Below are positions 32,056 through 48,957 of a stretch of 64,000 nucleotides of DNA, piece after piece. The notes beneath the pieces were generated by a model that was not told where the DNA came from, ran no database searches, and saw only the letters and a program-made list of their open reading frames with translations. Where the stretch lies: NCBI RefSeq assembly GCF_003265705.1, contig NW_020312867.1, forward strand, positions 9,523,228 to 9,587,227, given 5' to 3'. The stretch comes from Callorhinus ursinus (Eukaryota > Chordata > Mammalia > Carnivora > Otariidae). Positions within the stretch are counted from its first letter, which is position 1. Every line of letters starts with the position of its first letter. The translations under genes were made by a program, and so were the position numbers.

Positions 32056-32619
32056 GCACCTTGTGTTTCAAGCGGGGCTGCTTCAGAGTGTCCCGGGCTG
32101 TTGACACACAAAGGGCGGGGATCTGCCCAGAGACATCAGATGAGGCCCGCAGTGCTCAGCAGCAGAGGCGGACACGTGACCAGAGGAACCCTTGACTCCA
32201 GAGCGGTCGGTCCCCTGCTGGGTGATGGGTGGTCGTCTGCACTGGCTCTGCTGACCCAGGGCCCCAGGATGATGTCCCAACCCTCTTGCGCCTGTCCTTG
32301 CCCTCCCCACCCAGGTTGGGCCGTTTCCTTTCTCCACCTCCCAGATCAGGTGGCCCCTCCGCTGGTCCCCAGGGGAGGGGGAGGGTTGGCCGTCTTGCTG
32401 TCCCTCTAGTCTCCTTCCAAGACATCATCTTGGCATCAACACCTGCTTTCCTTGGGCCTTCCCTTTTCATACTCAAGAGCCAATTTCCAAAACACAACAA
32501 AACACACTGAGCCTGCTCTGTTCTCCCTCCGAACTGCTAAATCTGCAATGTATATATAGAAAGGTAAGTTTCTTTGCCCTGAAGTCAACTTCATCTGATA
32601 CTAAGATAGCCACTCCTGC

Positions 32620-32733
32620 CGCAGCTGGTTGGCTCCGTGGGTGGAACAGGCAGCTCTGATCTCGGGGTTGTGGGTTCGAGCCCCGTGTGGGGTATAGAGA
32701 TTACTTAAAAATAAAAATTTTAGGGGGAAAAAA
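32620..32733 (+). mobile_element. Short tRNA-derived carnivoran SINE
   Basis: gctggttggctccgtgggtg, ggttgtgggttcgagcccc and tatagagattacttaaa: plus-strand short type with ctcctgcc/ctcctactt at its edges. Confidence 0.78.
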
Positions 32734-33258
32734 AAGCCTCTCCTACTTCCTTAATGCATCTTTGCCAGCCTTTTACTTTCAAGGCGCCTGTATCTTTACA
32801 TTGGAAGTGAGTTTATTATCGTCTATAGTTGACACCCGTCTTGTAATCCACTTGGCCAATCAGCTGTGCACCTAAGTGCACTTTTCATTATGTATATTAA
32901 ACTCCGATGAATAAAAGCAATCTTTTTTTGTTTGGAAAAAGGTGATGCTGTACAAGGGGAGCTGGAGGTGGGGAGCAGGGAGATGGGAGATGTGGCGCTG
33001 AATTCCTCCCATTGATCTGAGATTGAAAATATGAGAGGGAGAGACAGAGACAGCTCAAGAAACAGAGACGATGGAACAGCCCAGCACCAGGCAGGCTTAC
33101 CTAACAGAAGGCTACCTGGAGGTCTTTGTGCTGAATTTACATGTTAATAATCGTCCCACCACTGCCCTTACACTCTCCTCTGAAATGCAGGGGGCTGGGT
33201 GCCTGATAACTGCATTTTGTAGGCTTCTTTGCAAGCTAGGGTACAGTTAGATTTTTTT

Positions 33259-33447
33259 TTTTTATGATTTTATTTATTTATTTGAGAGGGAGAATGAGAG
33301 AGAGAAAGCAGGAGAGGGGGGAAGGTCAGAGGGAGAAGCAGACTCCCTGCGGAGCAGGGAGCCCGATGTGGGACTCGATCCCGGGACTCCAGGATCATGA
33401 CCTGAGCCGAAGGCAGTCGCTTAACCAACTGAGCCACCCAGGCGCCC
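33259..33447 (-). mobile_element. Can-SINE (SINEC)
   Basis: Minus-strand SINEC with agttagatttttt at 33245-33257 and again from 33448. Confidence 0.92.
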
Positions 33448-33464
33448 AGTTAGATTTTTTTAAA

Positions 33465-33569
33465 AAAACATTTTAATTTCTTTAAGTAATCTCTACACCC
33501 AACATGGGGCTTGGACTCACGACCCTGAGATCAAGAGTGGCACGCTCCACCGAGCCAGCCAGGCGCCCC
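33465..33569 (-). mobile_element. Short tRNA-derived carnivoran SINE
   Basis: Minus-strand short type (gccagccaggcgcccc head at right). Downstream is a third copy of agttagatttt (33575-33585), so two elements used the same target. Confidence 0.8.
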
Positions 33570-33589
33570 AGTTATAGTTAGATTTTGCC

Positions 33590-34430
33590 AGTGGATTTCA
33601 TAGGTTAGAGATTACAAAGTGGCAGGAAGGGAGAAATTATTCTGCTTCAGGCTCTGGCCATGGCAAGTGACCACAAGTGATCACAGGTGGCCGCAGGAGG
33701 TCCGGACTTCGATTTCTAGGTAAAACTCCTTTCTCGCTTTTTATCCAAAACCTTTATATCCAATGCCCAGCATTACATTTTTCTCTGCTTGAAATACCTG
33801 AGTCAGATATTTCCCTGGCCAGATACAGACTGACATATAATTTGCCCTTCCTTCTAAAAGAAACTAATCAAATCTTGTCATTTACCAATCCTCTCCAAAA
33901 ATGGCTGCTGAAGCAAATTCAAACATCCTCAGCTGTCCTGTCTTCTTTGTCTGGTCTCTCCTGCTTGGAGCTCTCTGTCCATACCCCACACTTGGTCCAC
34001 CACCTCCCATCGAACCTCCGAGAACCTTCGTATCTGTTGCATCCTTGACGTCTGGGTCCCCGCTGAACGGCAGTATTTCACACCCACATATGTAATCCTG
34101 TCTGTGCTCCCACAGCACCTGGCCTCCACCTTGGCACGTCCCACACCGCACTGAACTGTCCCCCTCTCTTGACTGGGAGCCCCCGGGGGCTGGGAGGGCC
34201 CGGTTTATCCTTGACTCCTTGCATGCTCGGCCCGGAGCACTGTCCTGGTGCCTGCAATTGGTGGATGAGTTACTCCGCTAAGCCCTAAAGTTCAAGAAGA
34301 ACCCGGGCAGGATCCTTTCCACACCATTCCTCCAGACGTCAGTTGATGAAAGCGTGTGCGGAACAGGACGGGGCAGAAGGGGAAAACTGAGGCCTGGCCC
34401 AGGGGCAAGACCTGGGACACAGAGACCGCA
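33590..34430. other. Intergenic, downstream of CPXM1
   Basis: Unique sequence, no recognisable gene or repeat. Confidence 0.4.
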
Positions 34431-34457
34431 GGAAGACTGGCTGAGGGGCCAAGTAGC

Positions 34458-34463
34458 TTTAAT
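34458..34463 (-). terminator. Poly(A) signal ATTAAA, probable CPXM1 3' end
   Basis: The minus strand reads ATTAAA about 95 bases past the CPXM1 stop, the common variant of the hexamer. This would give a short 3' UTR of about 115-120 nt. Confidence 0.55.
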
Positions 34464-34558
34464 GAGCCCGAGCACCTCTTCCCCCACTTTGTCCCTCCCT
34501 CCTTCAGTTCCAGACAGGTCCAGCCTGCCCAAGGTCTAGGGCTCTTCACCTGCACCTG

Positions 34559-40800
<6,242 letters not shown>

Positions 40801-41130
40801 GGCGGGATCCAAAGGTGCGGACGCGCGGGGCTCGCGATGGTCGGTGGGTTCGTCTCTTCCTGCCGGGTGCTCTGGAGACCCCCGCCCCTTCCTGCCGCCG
40901 CCACACGCCCCCTGCGGCTCCGCCCGCCCACAGCCCTCTCGCTGGCCTCGGACCCGGGGAGGGGAGCGGAGGGGAGGGGAGGGTCCTGGCTGAGCGCGCG
41001 GGGCGGACCCCCGGAGCGGCCGCCCAGTCCTCCGCAACCCCCCGGCCCCGCCCCGCCCCCTCCGGCGTCCCGAGCTCACCCGCCCGACTCGTGCGCTGCG
41101 CTCTGCAGTCCGCACAGCTCTTCGGCACCG

Positions 41131-42689
41131 CTCCCTGATTTCACTAAACCCTGGGAGGCGCCCGGCCCACAGTGGGCCCCTACTTTGCACAGTGCACCAC
41201 GCCAGGCGCTTTGCACGTGGCCTCTCAATCAAACCTCATTTTACAAACTGGTAAACTGAGGCTCAGAGCGCCCAATTGACTTGGCCAAGGTAGCAAAGCT
41301 GAGAACTTTGGGGAGGAAACTACTACCCGATAGGGAAGTCCATCCAGAGCCAGAGGCCGCCTCTCAGGGCGGATGCGTCAGAAAGAAGAGGGGAAACTGA
41401 GGCGTGGGATGGGACGGGGAGCAAGGGGAGGACAAACCCTCTAGGAATCCTTCTGAAAGGCAACCCTACGGGCCCAGCCAGAGGCGGCGCTTCCCATCGC
41501 CAACCCCCTCCCCCGGCCCCGCCTCTCTTCTGTCCTCCTTCCCCTCCCCTCCCCTCCCCTCTCCTCCCCTCCCCTCTCCTCCCCTCCCCTCCTCCTTTGC
41601 TCGCCCGGCTGCCACGTTCCGGAGTTACATAACTCGAGGAGAGAAGCCGGAGCAGATACCCAGCTGCGGACAGAGGTGGAGGGACCGAGGCCTGATGCTC
41701 GCCAGTCCCGCCCTCCCCGCCGCGTCGCCCACCCCCGCCTCGTTGTCCTCCGGGGGCCGGCAGCCGGGGGTCTCTGCGGGCGGGGCTGCCCCAGATCCGG
41801 GGATTCCAGAGCGCAGGCCCTTTCCCATCCCCGCTCGCTAGCCCCCCCTTGATTCCCCCACGCCCGATCGCCTCGGCGAAGGAAGGCAATGCGTCCACTG
41901 TGCGCCTCTGGCCGGTGCTTTGTCCTTGCAAGGAACCCGCCGGGGAGATACTGGCAGCCCCACCTAGGAAGCGATGCCCACACGTGGCCAGGAAGCCTCT
42001 GGAGTGTGTGCCGCCCTGAGCAATGATTTCTTTTTGCAGGGCCTCTATCTATATAAATAATTTGAATCACCCCAAATCACCATTCTGACGGCCCAATCTC
42101 ACATGATCTCTCGAAAGAAATCCCACGGCGTACCCCTGGAACTAGGTTCCGCCACCAGCAGGGGCGACCTCACGGACGCCAGTCCTGGAGCGCCTCGGGG
42201 CATGGGGCCCAACCCACGCACTCTGGATAGAGAGCCCCCGAAAGGAGTAACCGGGCGGGAGAAGGCCTGCGGGGTCCCGCTCCTGCCTTGGAGCGCCCTA
42301 CCTGGATGGCACTGCTAGGTCCCAGGCACCAGAGAGGGGATTAGAAAAAACTTTCGGAAGGAGCACCAAAGCCGAGGGTTCGGGCAGCGCGGGGCTGGCC
42401 GGGTCAGGGGCAGAAAGACAGTACTCTACACTGAGGCTTCGTCGGGGTGGGAGGTCAGGACAGGCTCCCCTAGAGCTAGAAGTGGGTCTGAACAGGTCCT
42501 GAGGGCTGCTCCCCTTCCTCCAAAGCCCAATCTGGCCACCACTCTGTCTCTGGCCCCAACCTCACCCAAGTTTGACAGGCGGGTGTGAGAGGGTGGACGG
42601 GGCACCCGGCTAGGACATCTCAGCCCCCTGAGGCTCCCACCCACAGCAGCTAAATCAGATTTAGGTCAGGTTTTTCATGGCTTAAGTCC
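41131..42689. other. CpG- and pyrimidine-rich flank upstream of CPXM1
   Basis: A MIR-like stretch (minus) at about 41220-41320. A pure (CCCCT)n/(TC) tract at 41530-41600. A second GC- and CpG-rich block at 41690-41870. A TTACATAA (NFIL3/PAR-bZIP-like) site at 41625-41632. No coding gene recognised. Confidence 0.5.
41530..41600. repeat. (CCCCT)n polypyrimidine tract
   Basis: About 70 bases of almost pure C/T in cccct and ctcct units; the other strand is G-rich (ggggag) and could form quadruplex or triplex DNA. Confidence 0.9.
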
Positions 42690-43175
42690 CTGGGGGCTCA
42701 CCTGTGAGGCCCTTCATGACAGAGTTCTTCCCCACCCACACCTTTCCCACCTCATCACCCTGGGCTCTTCCCCTGGCTCATATGCCTCCAGCCACACTGG
42801 CATTTTAGCAGTCCCTCCAATGCACCAGCCCCATCCAGCCTCAGGGCCTTTGCACTGGTTCACCAAGTTGGCATCTTTGTCATACAGATTGCTTTTCAGT
42901 GTCACCTGTTTCCAAAAGCCTTCGCTGACCATTCTGTTGAAAGTAAGCCCCATTCTCTACACACACTCTATCCCTCACCCTGTTTTATTACCTTATTTAT
43001 CTTCCAGGCATTCAACATTGTTTGAGATTATCTTGTTTTGTTCTGTGTTCACTGTCTGGGTCTCCGCCCCCAGCAAAGGTAAACAACACTCCAGAAGAGC
43101 TTTTTGTACCCAGATGTTCACAGCTCAGGGCCTAGATAGAACGGCACCTGGTCCCTTAGTCAGTGCTCAAAAAGT
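42690..43175 (+). mobile_element. L2 LINE 3' fragment
   Basis: ccaaaagccttcgctgacca, ttgtttgagattatcttgtt, ctgtctgggtctccgccccc and ggcacctggtcccttagtc follow the L2 consensus in order. Confidence 0.8.
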
Positions 43176-43184
43176 ATCTGTGTA

Positions 43185-43398
43185 GGGGTCCTGGGTGGCT
43201 CAGCCGGTTAAGCATCTGACTCTTGATTTTGGCTCAGGTCATGATCTCCTGGGTCATGAGATTGAGCCCCGGGCAGGTCAGGCTCTGTGCTCAGTGGGGC
43301 ATCTGCTTGAGATTCTTTCCCTCTGCTGCCCCACCCCACCACTTGCGCTTGCTCGAGCTCTCTCTCTCTCAAATAAATAAATAAATCTCGAGGGGGAA
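43185..43398 (+). mobile_element. Older Can-SINE (SINEC)
   Basis: Plus-strand SINEC of an older type (catctgactcttgattttgg) with target duplication aaagtatctgtgta on both sides, inserted at the L2 end. Confidence 0.92.
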
Positions 43399-43414
43399 AA
43401 AAGTATCTGTGTAA

Positions 43415-44100
43415 TATATTCAAGGTTGGAGAGGACCAAGCAGGACTGAGGGAAGCTGACTCTTCCCCAACAACACAGGGTTCTGTGGGAGAGGAGATGG
43501 CAGGGCCATGAACTGGGAGACGTGCCCCCGCCAAGGGACTGGTGGGATGGCCACTCCCGGCCAATCCTGTAGGGGCTCGGACCTGTGGGATGCTGGTACC
43601 TCTTGTATCCCCTGTGCCCCCGCTTACCCTTCTTCTTAACTCTCCTACCCCTTGCCTCACTGCCCTATTACAACCTTCAGGGTCCCTTCGTGGCCCTCTA
43701 TGCCCCCTGAACCCCTCAGAACCTCCTTATGCCCTTCCATTACTTCCTTATCCCCTCAGGTATGCTTCCAGCTGGGCTGCCCTCTTTGGCCCCTGCCACT
43801 TGGTTACCTGGGCTGCAAAGGTGCCAAGCTGGGAAGCAGGCTGTGGAGGTGGCGGCTCAGATCTCTAGCCCCTGAAGCCAGGTGGAGAATTTGTCGTGGC
43901 CTCGTGAGGGCGAGGATATGGTGCAAAGCACAAGTGAGCGGGACTGAGCTGGACTGGGTGGAGACAGCTGCCCAAAAGGGATTGGGGTTTAAGGGATGGC
44001 CGGGGACTCTGCTGCCTCCAGGGTGGTCAGGTGGCTGGAGGGGGAGGGAAGAGCTGACTTCGGCACCATGTAGGCTCAATTTCACACCCACTTCTGCTGT
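43415..44100. other. Intergenic, no recognisable feature
   Basis: C/T-rich unique DNA; no exon-like sequence. Confidence 0.35.
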
Positions 44101-44104
44101 TTGT

Positions 44105-44240
44105 TGTGTGTGGGTATCCTCGGACAGTAAGTTGCTCTCTGAGCCTCTGTTTCCTTATCTGTAAAATGGGGACAATGATAGCTTGGCCCCAGGGTTTTGG
44201 TGGTAATGAAGTGAGATAATATGTGGTTTCCTGGGGGCCC
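44105..44240 (+). mobile_element. MIR SINE fragment
   Basis: gagcctctgtttccttatctgtaaaatgg and gtgagataatatgtgg are MIR core and 3' text. Confidence 0.7.
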
Positions 44241-44591
44241 TGAAGCTAACCAGATGAATTAAAGGTGGGAAAACAGCTTCAGACAGTCCTCTTATTCCCA
44301 CATACATGGATGGACTAAAACGATATCAAGAAAAGAAAGGAGGCTATGTGTTTGGCTGCACAAAGAGAGAAGTAGTAGCATCTACTGCCTGCCTGGGTCT
44401 CCTAATCTTCTGTCCCTGGTGCTAGGGCAGAACTCACTCTGCACTTGGTGTTCTCCCTGTGACGCAGGTGGGCATCGATGGGGACTCCCTCCCATGGCAC
44501 CTCCATGCACTGGCTACACGCCCATCCTCTGCTCACCACCTCCCCCAGCTATCTCTCTTTTGTACATCAAGGTCTTTGCGAGCCCTGCTCC

Positions 44592-44770
44592 TCAAAGTGT
44601 GGCCAAGGACCAAGAGCACCAGCTCGTTAGAGGCTGGGTGCTTGTTAGAAATGCAGAAGCCCACCCCAGACCTACTGAATCAAAATCTGCATTTTTAACA
44701 AGATCTCCGTAGGATTCAACCCCCAGAGATTCACGTGCACATTAAAGGCTGAGCAGCACTAGGTGAGAGA
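44592..44770. mobile_element. MER5-like hAT DNA transposon fragment
   Basis: tcctcaaagtgtggccaagg, cagacctactgaatcaaaat and gcatttttaacaagatctcc match MER5-type text; the ends are eroded. Confidence 0.65.
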
Positions 44771-44965
44771 TTTAGAGCACCTCCATCTAAAATGCATGAG
44801 ATTCACAACTTTCAAGTTTGATGGTGTTTGATGCTGTCACTGGAAATTTTATCTCAAGCTACAAGAGCACATCCACATAATATTTGGATATTGGCATTTC
44901 ATTCATCCTGGGTGGGTATATTCCTGATCTCTGTAATATGACCCTATATTAATTTTATTTTTTTT

Positions 44966-45154
44966 AAAGATTTTACTTATTTATTTGACAGAGAGAGACA
45001 CAGCGAGAGAGGGAACACAAGCAGGGGGAGTGGGAGAGGGAGAAGCAGGCTTCCCGCGGAGCAGGGAGCCCGATGCGGGACTCAATCCCAGGACCCTGGG
45101 ATCACGACCTGAGCCGAAGGCAGACGCTTAACGACTGAGCCACCCAGGCGCCCC
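44966..45154 (-). mobile_element. Can-SINE (SINEC)
   Basis: A well-preserved minus-strand SINEC, flanked by ttaatttt-a/c-ttttt-like copies. Confidence 0.93.
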
Positions 45155-45159
45155 TTAAT

Positions 45160-46540
45160 TTTCTTTTCTTTAACTAAATCATTTAGCCGAAATACTACAG
45201 AATACAGTTTTAAAGGTAAATCACTTTTAAGCTCTCAATAGAAGACTCTTTTCTATGCTTCTCCATTCCCAGATCAACCACTTTTAATTCTGTTATTTCT
45301 CCTTATATTTACCTCTATACTTCTGTTGCTATTTCCTAATTTTTCTATGTCTAAATGTTATCTGTAGGTTTCCTGCTATGGAATTAAGGATTCTGCTTTC
45401 TTACCACCCTCCCCAACATATATCTTCAAGTACACAAACAAACTCCTTCCATCCTCCCAAAGAGCTAAGTCACCGGAGTCAATATTCATTGCTTATATAT
45501 GACCATGTAAATATTATTGTCCAACTTTTTGTGTTTCCTGGAGTTAGCACTACTTTGTTTTATCATTTGCTTGGTTTTCTAGGCATCAATTACTAATTTA
45601 ATCCCAAAGCGACCCACAGAACTGAACATTTTGAACATATCTAAAAACCACAGATAATTTCATTTTCTTCTGGAGACATCCCTCCTTGGAGCATCTTGCT
45701 TTTGATTCCAGCCTGAGTTGTTTGCTTTCTTTACTCGGAAGCACGGCTGACATCCCAAGCCCTTCTCATCATTGCTTTCCTGCTTTTAGCCTCATCTCTT
45801 GACTCCCATATTGTCCTCTTAGTTTAATGCCTTGTTTTGCTGAAGCACATCCTCCAGTAGCTTTCTAGGAAAGAGTGTATACGAGGTCAAATTTTTGAGA
45901 ACTTTCACGGCTTAGAATGTCTTTATTCTACTCTTGTACTTGATAATCATTTGGACAGATCTATGTTTTTAGGTTGGAAATCATTTTCCCTCAGAATTCT
46001 GCAGGCATCGCTTTATTACTCTGGGAAGAGCCAGAGCAGAAACAATCGATGAATGGTCCCAAGGGCCCCAGGACCATTGGCTCTATGCCAATGATGTCAA
46101 GTCCACCAGGCTTGAGTCTTTGGACAGGGCCCGCTGGAGGCGGGTACGCCGCCTGATTCTTGCCTGCTCCTCTCCTGGGGACTGTATGGCCACTGGCCCC
46201 TTCCCCCAGCCCCATCATTTTTTCCCTCAAAGTATGAGATGTGGAAAGGATTCTGTTCTTAATTATGATCCACTTCTACCCTTGCCTCTTGTCACTAATC
46301 TGAGATGTGCTGGAACCTCTGCAGCCACCACCCATTTACAGATTATCATGGGGATAGGTTTCCTTTTCAGACGATCAGTCCCTTCCTTATATGTTCATCT
46401 GCCTTACTTTCATTCTCAGAGGGTAACTTTAGCCTCCGGTTTGGGGGTTACTATGTTGAAGCCCTCTTACATTACCTATGTCATTCCTGGAATCCCAGTA
46501 TCTGAAACACTTCCCACAGACCACAGGGCTTAGAAACAGC
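45160..46540 (-). mobile_element. Probable old LINE remnant, antisense
   Basis: agcacatcctccagtagctt, gaatgtctttattctactc and ggttggaaatcattttccct resemble antisense LINE text. The later part (46200-46540) is less clear. No open frame. Confidence 0.4.
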
Positions 46541-47189
46541 CCCCTCCTGCCCCACCCTGTAGCAGTCCTGTGGGAGCCCAGCCCCAGAAAGTCTCAGGGT
46601 GCTTCCTGGCAGAGCCTGCCTCTGCATTTCAGGGCTGTAGTCCTGAAAATTCCCCCACAAGGGCCCACAGGCATCCCCCAGCTCTCAGGGGAGAGAGAGC
46701 TGCTGACAGGAAGATTGAATGATTGCCCCTGGACACAGAGCTCTGGGAACCCTCAGGAGAAAGAAAGCAGTCCTTCCTCTCTTGCTCAGCTGCCCACGTG
46801 ATGATGGGGTTGGAATGCCTTCCTGGTAACTCAGATCCTCACGGGGGCCCTGGGGCAGAGAATTCACGAAGACCAGAGGATGAGTCTTAGTTCTCAGAAA
46901 TCACTGACTCCCTTCTGACTTAGCCCCACCTAAACCACCAGCTGCTTAGGAGGCCAAAACCAGCAACAGCCCCCTCTGTACCCCAGGGCCCCACCTGGCA
47001 ATAGGTCACAATGCCCCAGCTGCCCAGTCCCAGAATGGCTGACTGGAGTGGGAGATGAGGAGGGTGTGGTGGGTGGGTGTGTGGGGAGGGGGGATTCCCA
47101 CAGAGCTAACTCTTGAGTGTCTGCCAGGGCCTCGCCCCCTCCCAGGCCCCCCCCAACACTAGTCCTTCCTGTCACCTCCACCTCTCTCC
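46541..47189. other. Intergenic, upstream of C20orf141
   Basis: Unique GC-rich DNA; probable promoter side of C20orf141, but no definite core motif. Confidence 0.35.
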
Positions 47190-47931
47190 ATGGCCCAGCT
47201 CTGCTCACCCATGTGCAAAGCCCTTCCTTATCCTATCCCAGTCCCCCCCAGAGGCCTGGGTGCTGGGGAGGGGTCGCATAGTCCAGTGGGTCCATGCATG
47301 TCCCCCTGGGGCCCTAGCGTGGCCCAGCTCCGGGACAGTGTCCTAGGGCTGGGGGCATGGGGGCTGACAGCTGGCTGGCCCAGCCTCGCTGCTGCTGGTC
47401 AGCTTCCTGGCCCCCGACCTGCTCCACTGGTTAAGTGTGCAGAGCCCAGCAGGCGGGCGATCGGCCAACCTCCCGAGGCCCCACCGCCACCCTCTCTGTC
47501 CACAGGCCCACAGGCCCCCCGCAGACACTCCTCCCGGGAGGCTGGAGTCAGGGGGCCGCACTCCTGCCTGCGGTGGCAGTCATGGAACGACTCGGCCCCC
47601 AGGAGGCCCTGCTACTGGCACTCCTGGGCCTGGGGCTGCTCCTGGGGGCCTGGGGCTGCTCCTGGGAGCCTGCGGCGTGCCCCTGGCCCTGCCTGGCCTG
47701 GCCTTCCGCCCCCATCCAGAAATACACTGGCCCCGCTGCTTCCCCAGATCGCCTTTTCCTCCGTCCTGGGTTGAGCAGGCAGGAGGGAACCCCTTTATCT
47801 CCAGCCTGAACTGCAGGGGCCCTTTGGCCCCCCAGCATGGGTGGCGGATACCTGGGTCTGCATCTGAGACAGCAAGAGAAGGCGGGGTCAAGGGACAGGG
47901 AGCCAGGGCAGGATGTGGCGGCCACCTCTGA
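47190..47931 (+). CDS. C20orf141: C20orf141 orthologue with two compensating frame shifts (possible pseudogene)
   Basis: ATG at 47190. Residues 1-55 (MAQLCSP..., IPVPPRGLGAGEG, LGAWGLT) align without gaps to human C20orf141 as I remember it. A 76-bp intron fits: donor gttaag at 47430, acceptor ctgtccacag ending 47505. After GLT the family text moves into another frame (GPASLLLVSFLAPDLLHW, 47377-47430), suggesting a deletion of about 17 bp. A 20-bp tandem duplication (47631-47650 and 47651-47670) shifts it again, after which LLLGACGVPLALPGLAFRP is back in the starting frame. Spliced 47190-47429 + 47506-47931 therefore gives one open frame of 221 codons, with a foreign-frame middle and an extended tail. 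The human protein (about 165 residues, uncharacterised) has hydrophobic segments where the shift falls. It may be a relaxed gene or a pseudogene. Confidence 0.6.
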
Positions 47932-48348
47932 GCTTGTGGGTTTGTGGGGGTGGCCATTCTGGCCTCCTCTGTGGTTCTGGAGAATGGGTGGCCAGAAAGA
48001 CTTACAGGAGAGCAGAGTGGGGTTGGATATCAGTTAGCAGGGTAGGAACAGGGATCCAGAGAGGGCTTCCCACAAGAAAGCATGAGAATCTGTGTCTGGG
48101 GGCTCACCAGACACCCCTGCCAGCCTGGAGGGTCCGTGGAGAGGGATTCAGGTGAGCCTCACATCCTGCAGTGGCTCCTCTCTTGGCGGGACCCCACCCC
48201 CACCCGCGTCACAATGGGGATCCTTGGGGGCGGGCAGGGGGGTGAGGGACCGGGGGGCGGGGGGGGTGGGGGGGCTCCACTCTGGCTGCTAGGCCATCCT
48301 GGGCGCTGCAGGAAGCAACATGACTTAGGTGGCTCTGCCCGGAGGTAA

Positions 48349-48957
<609 letters not shown>

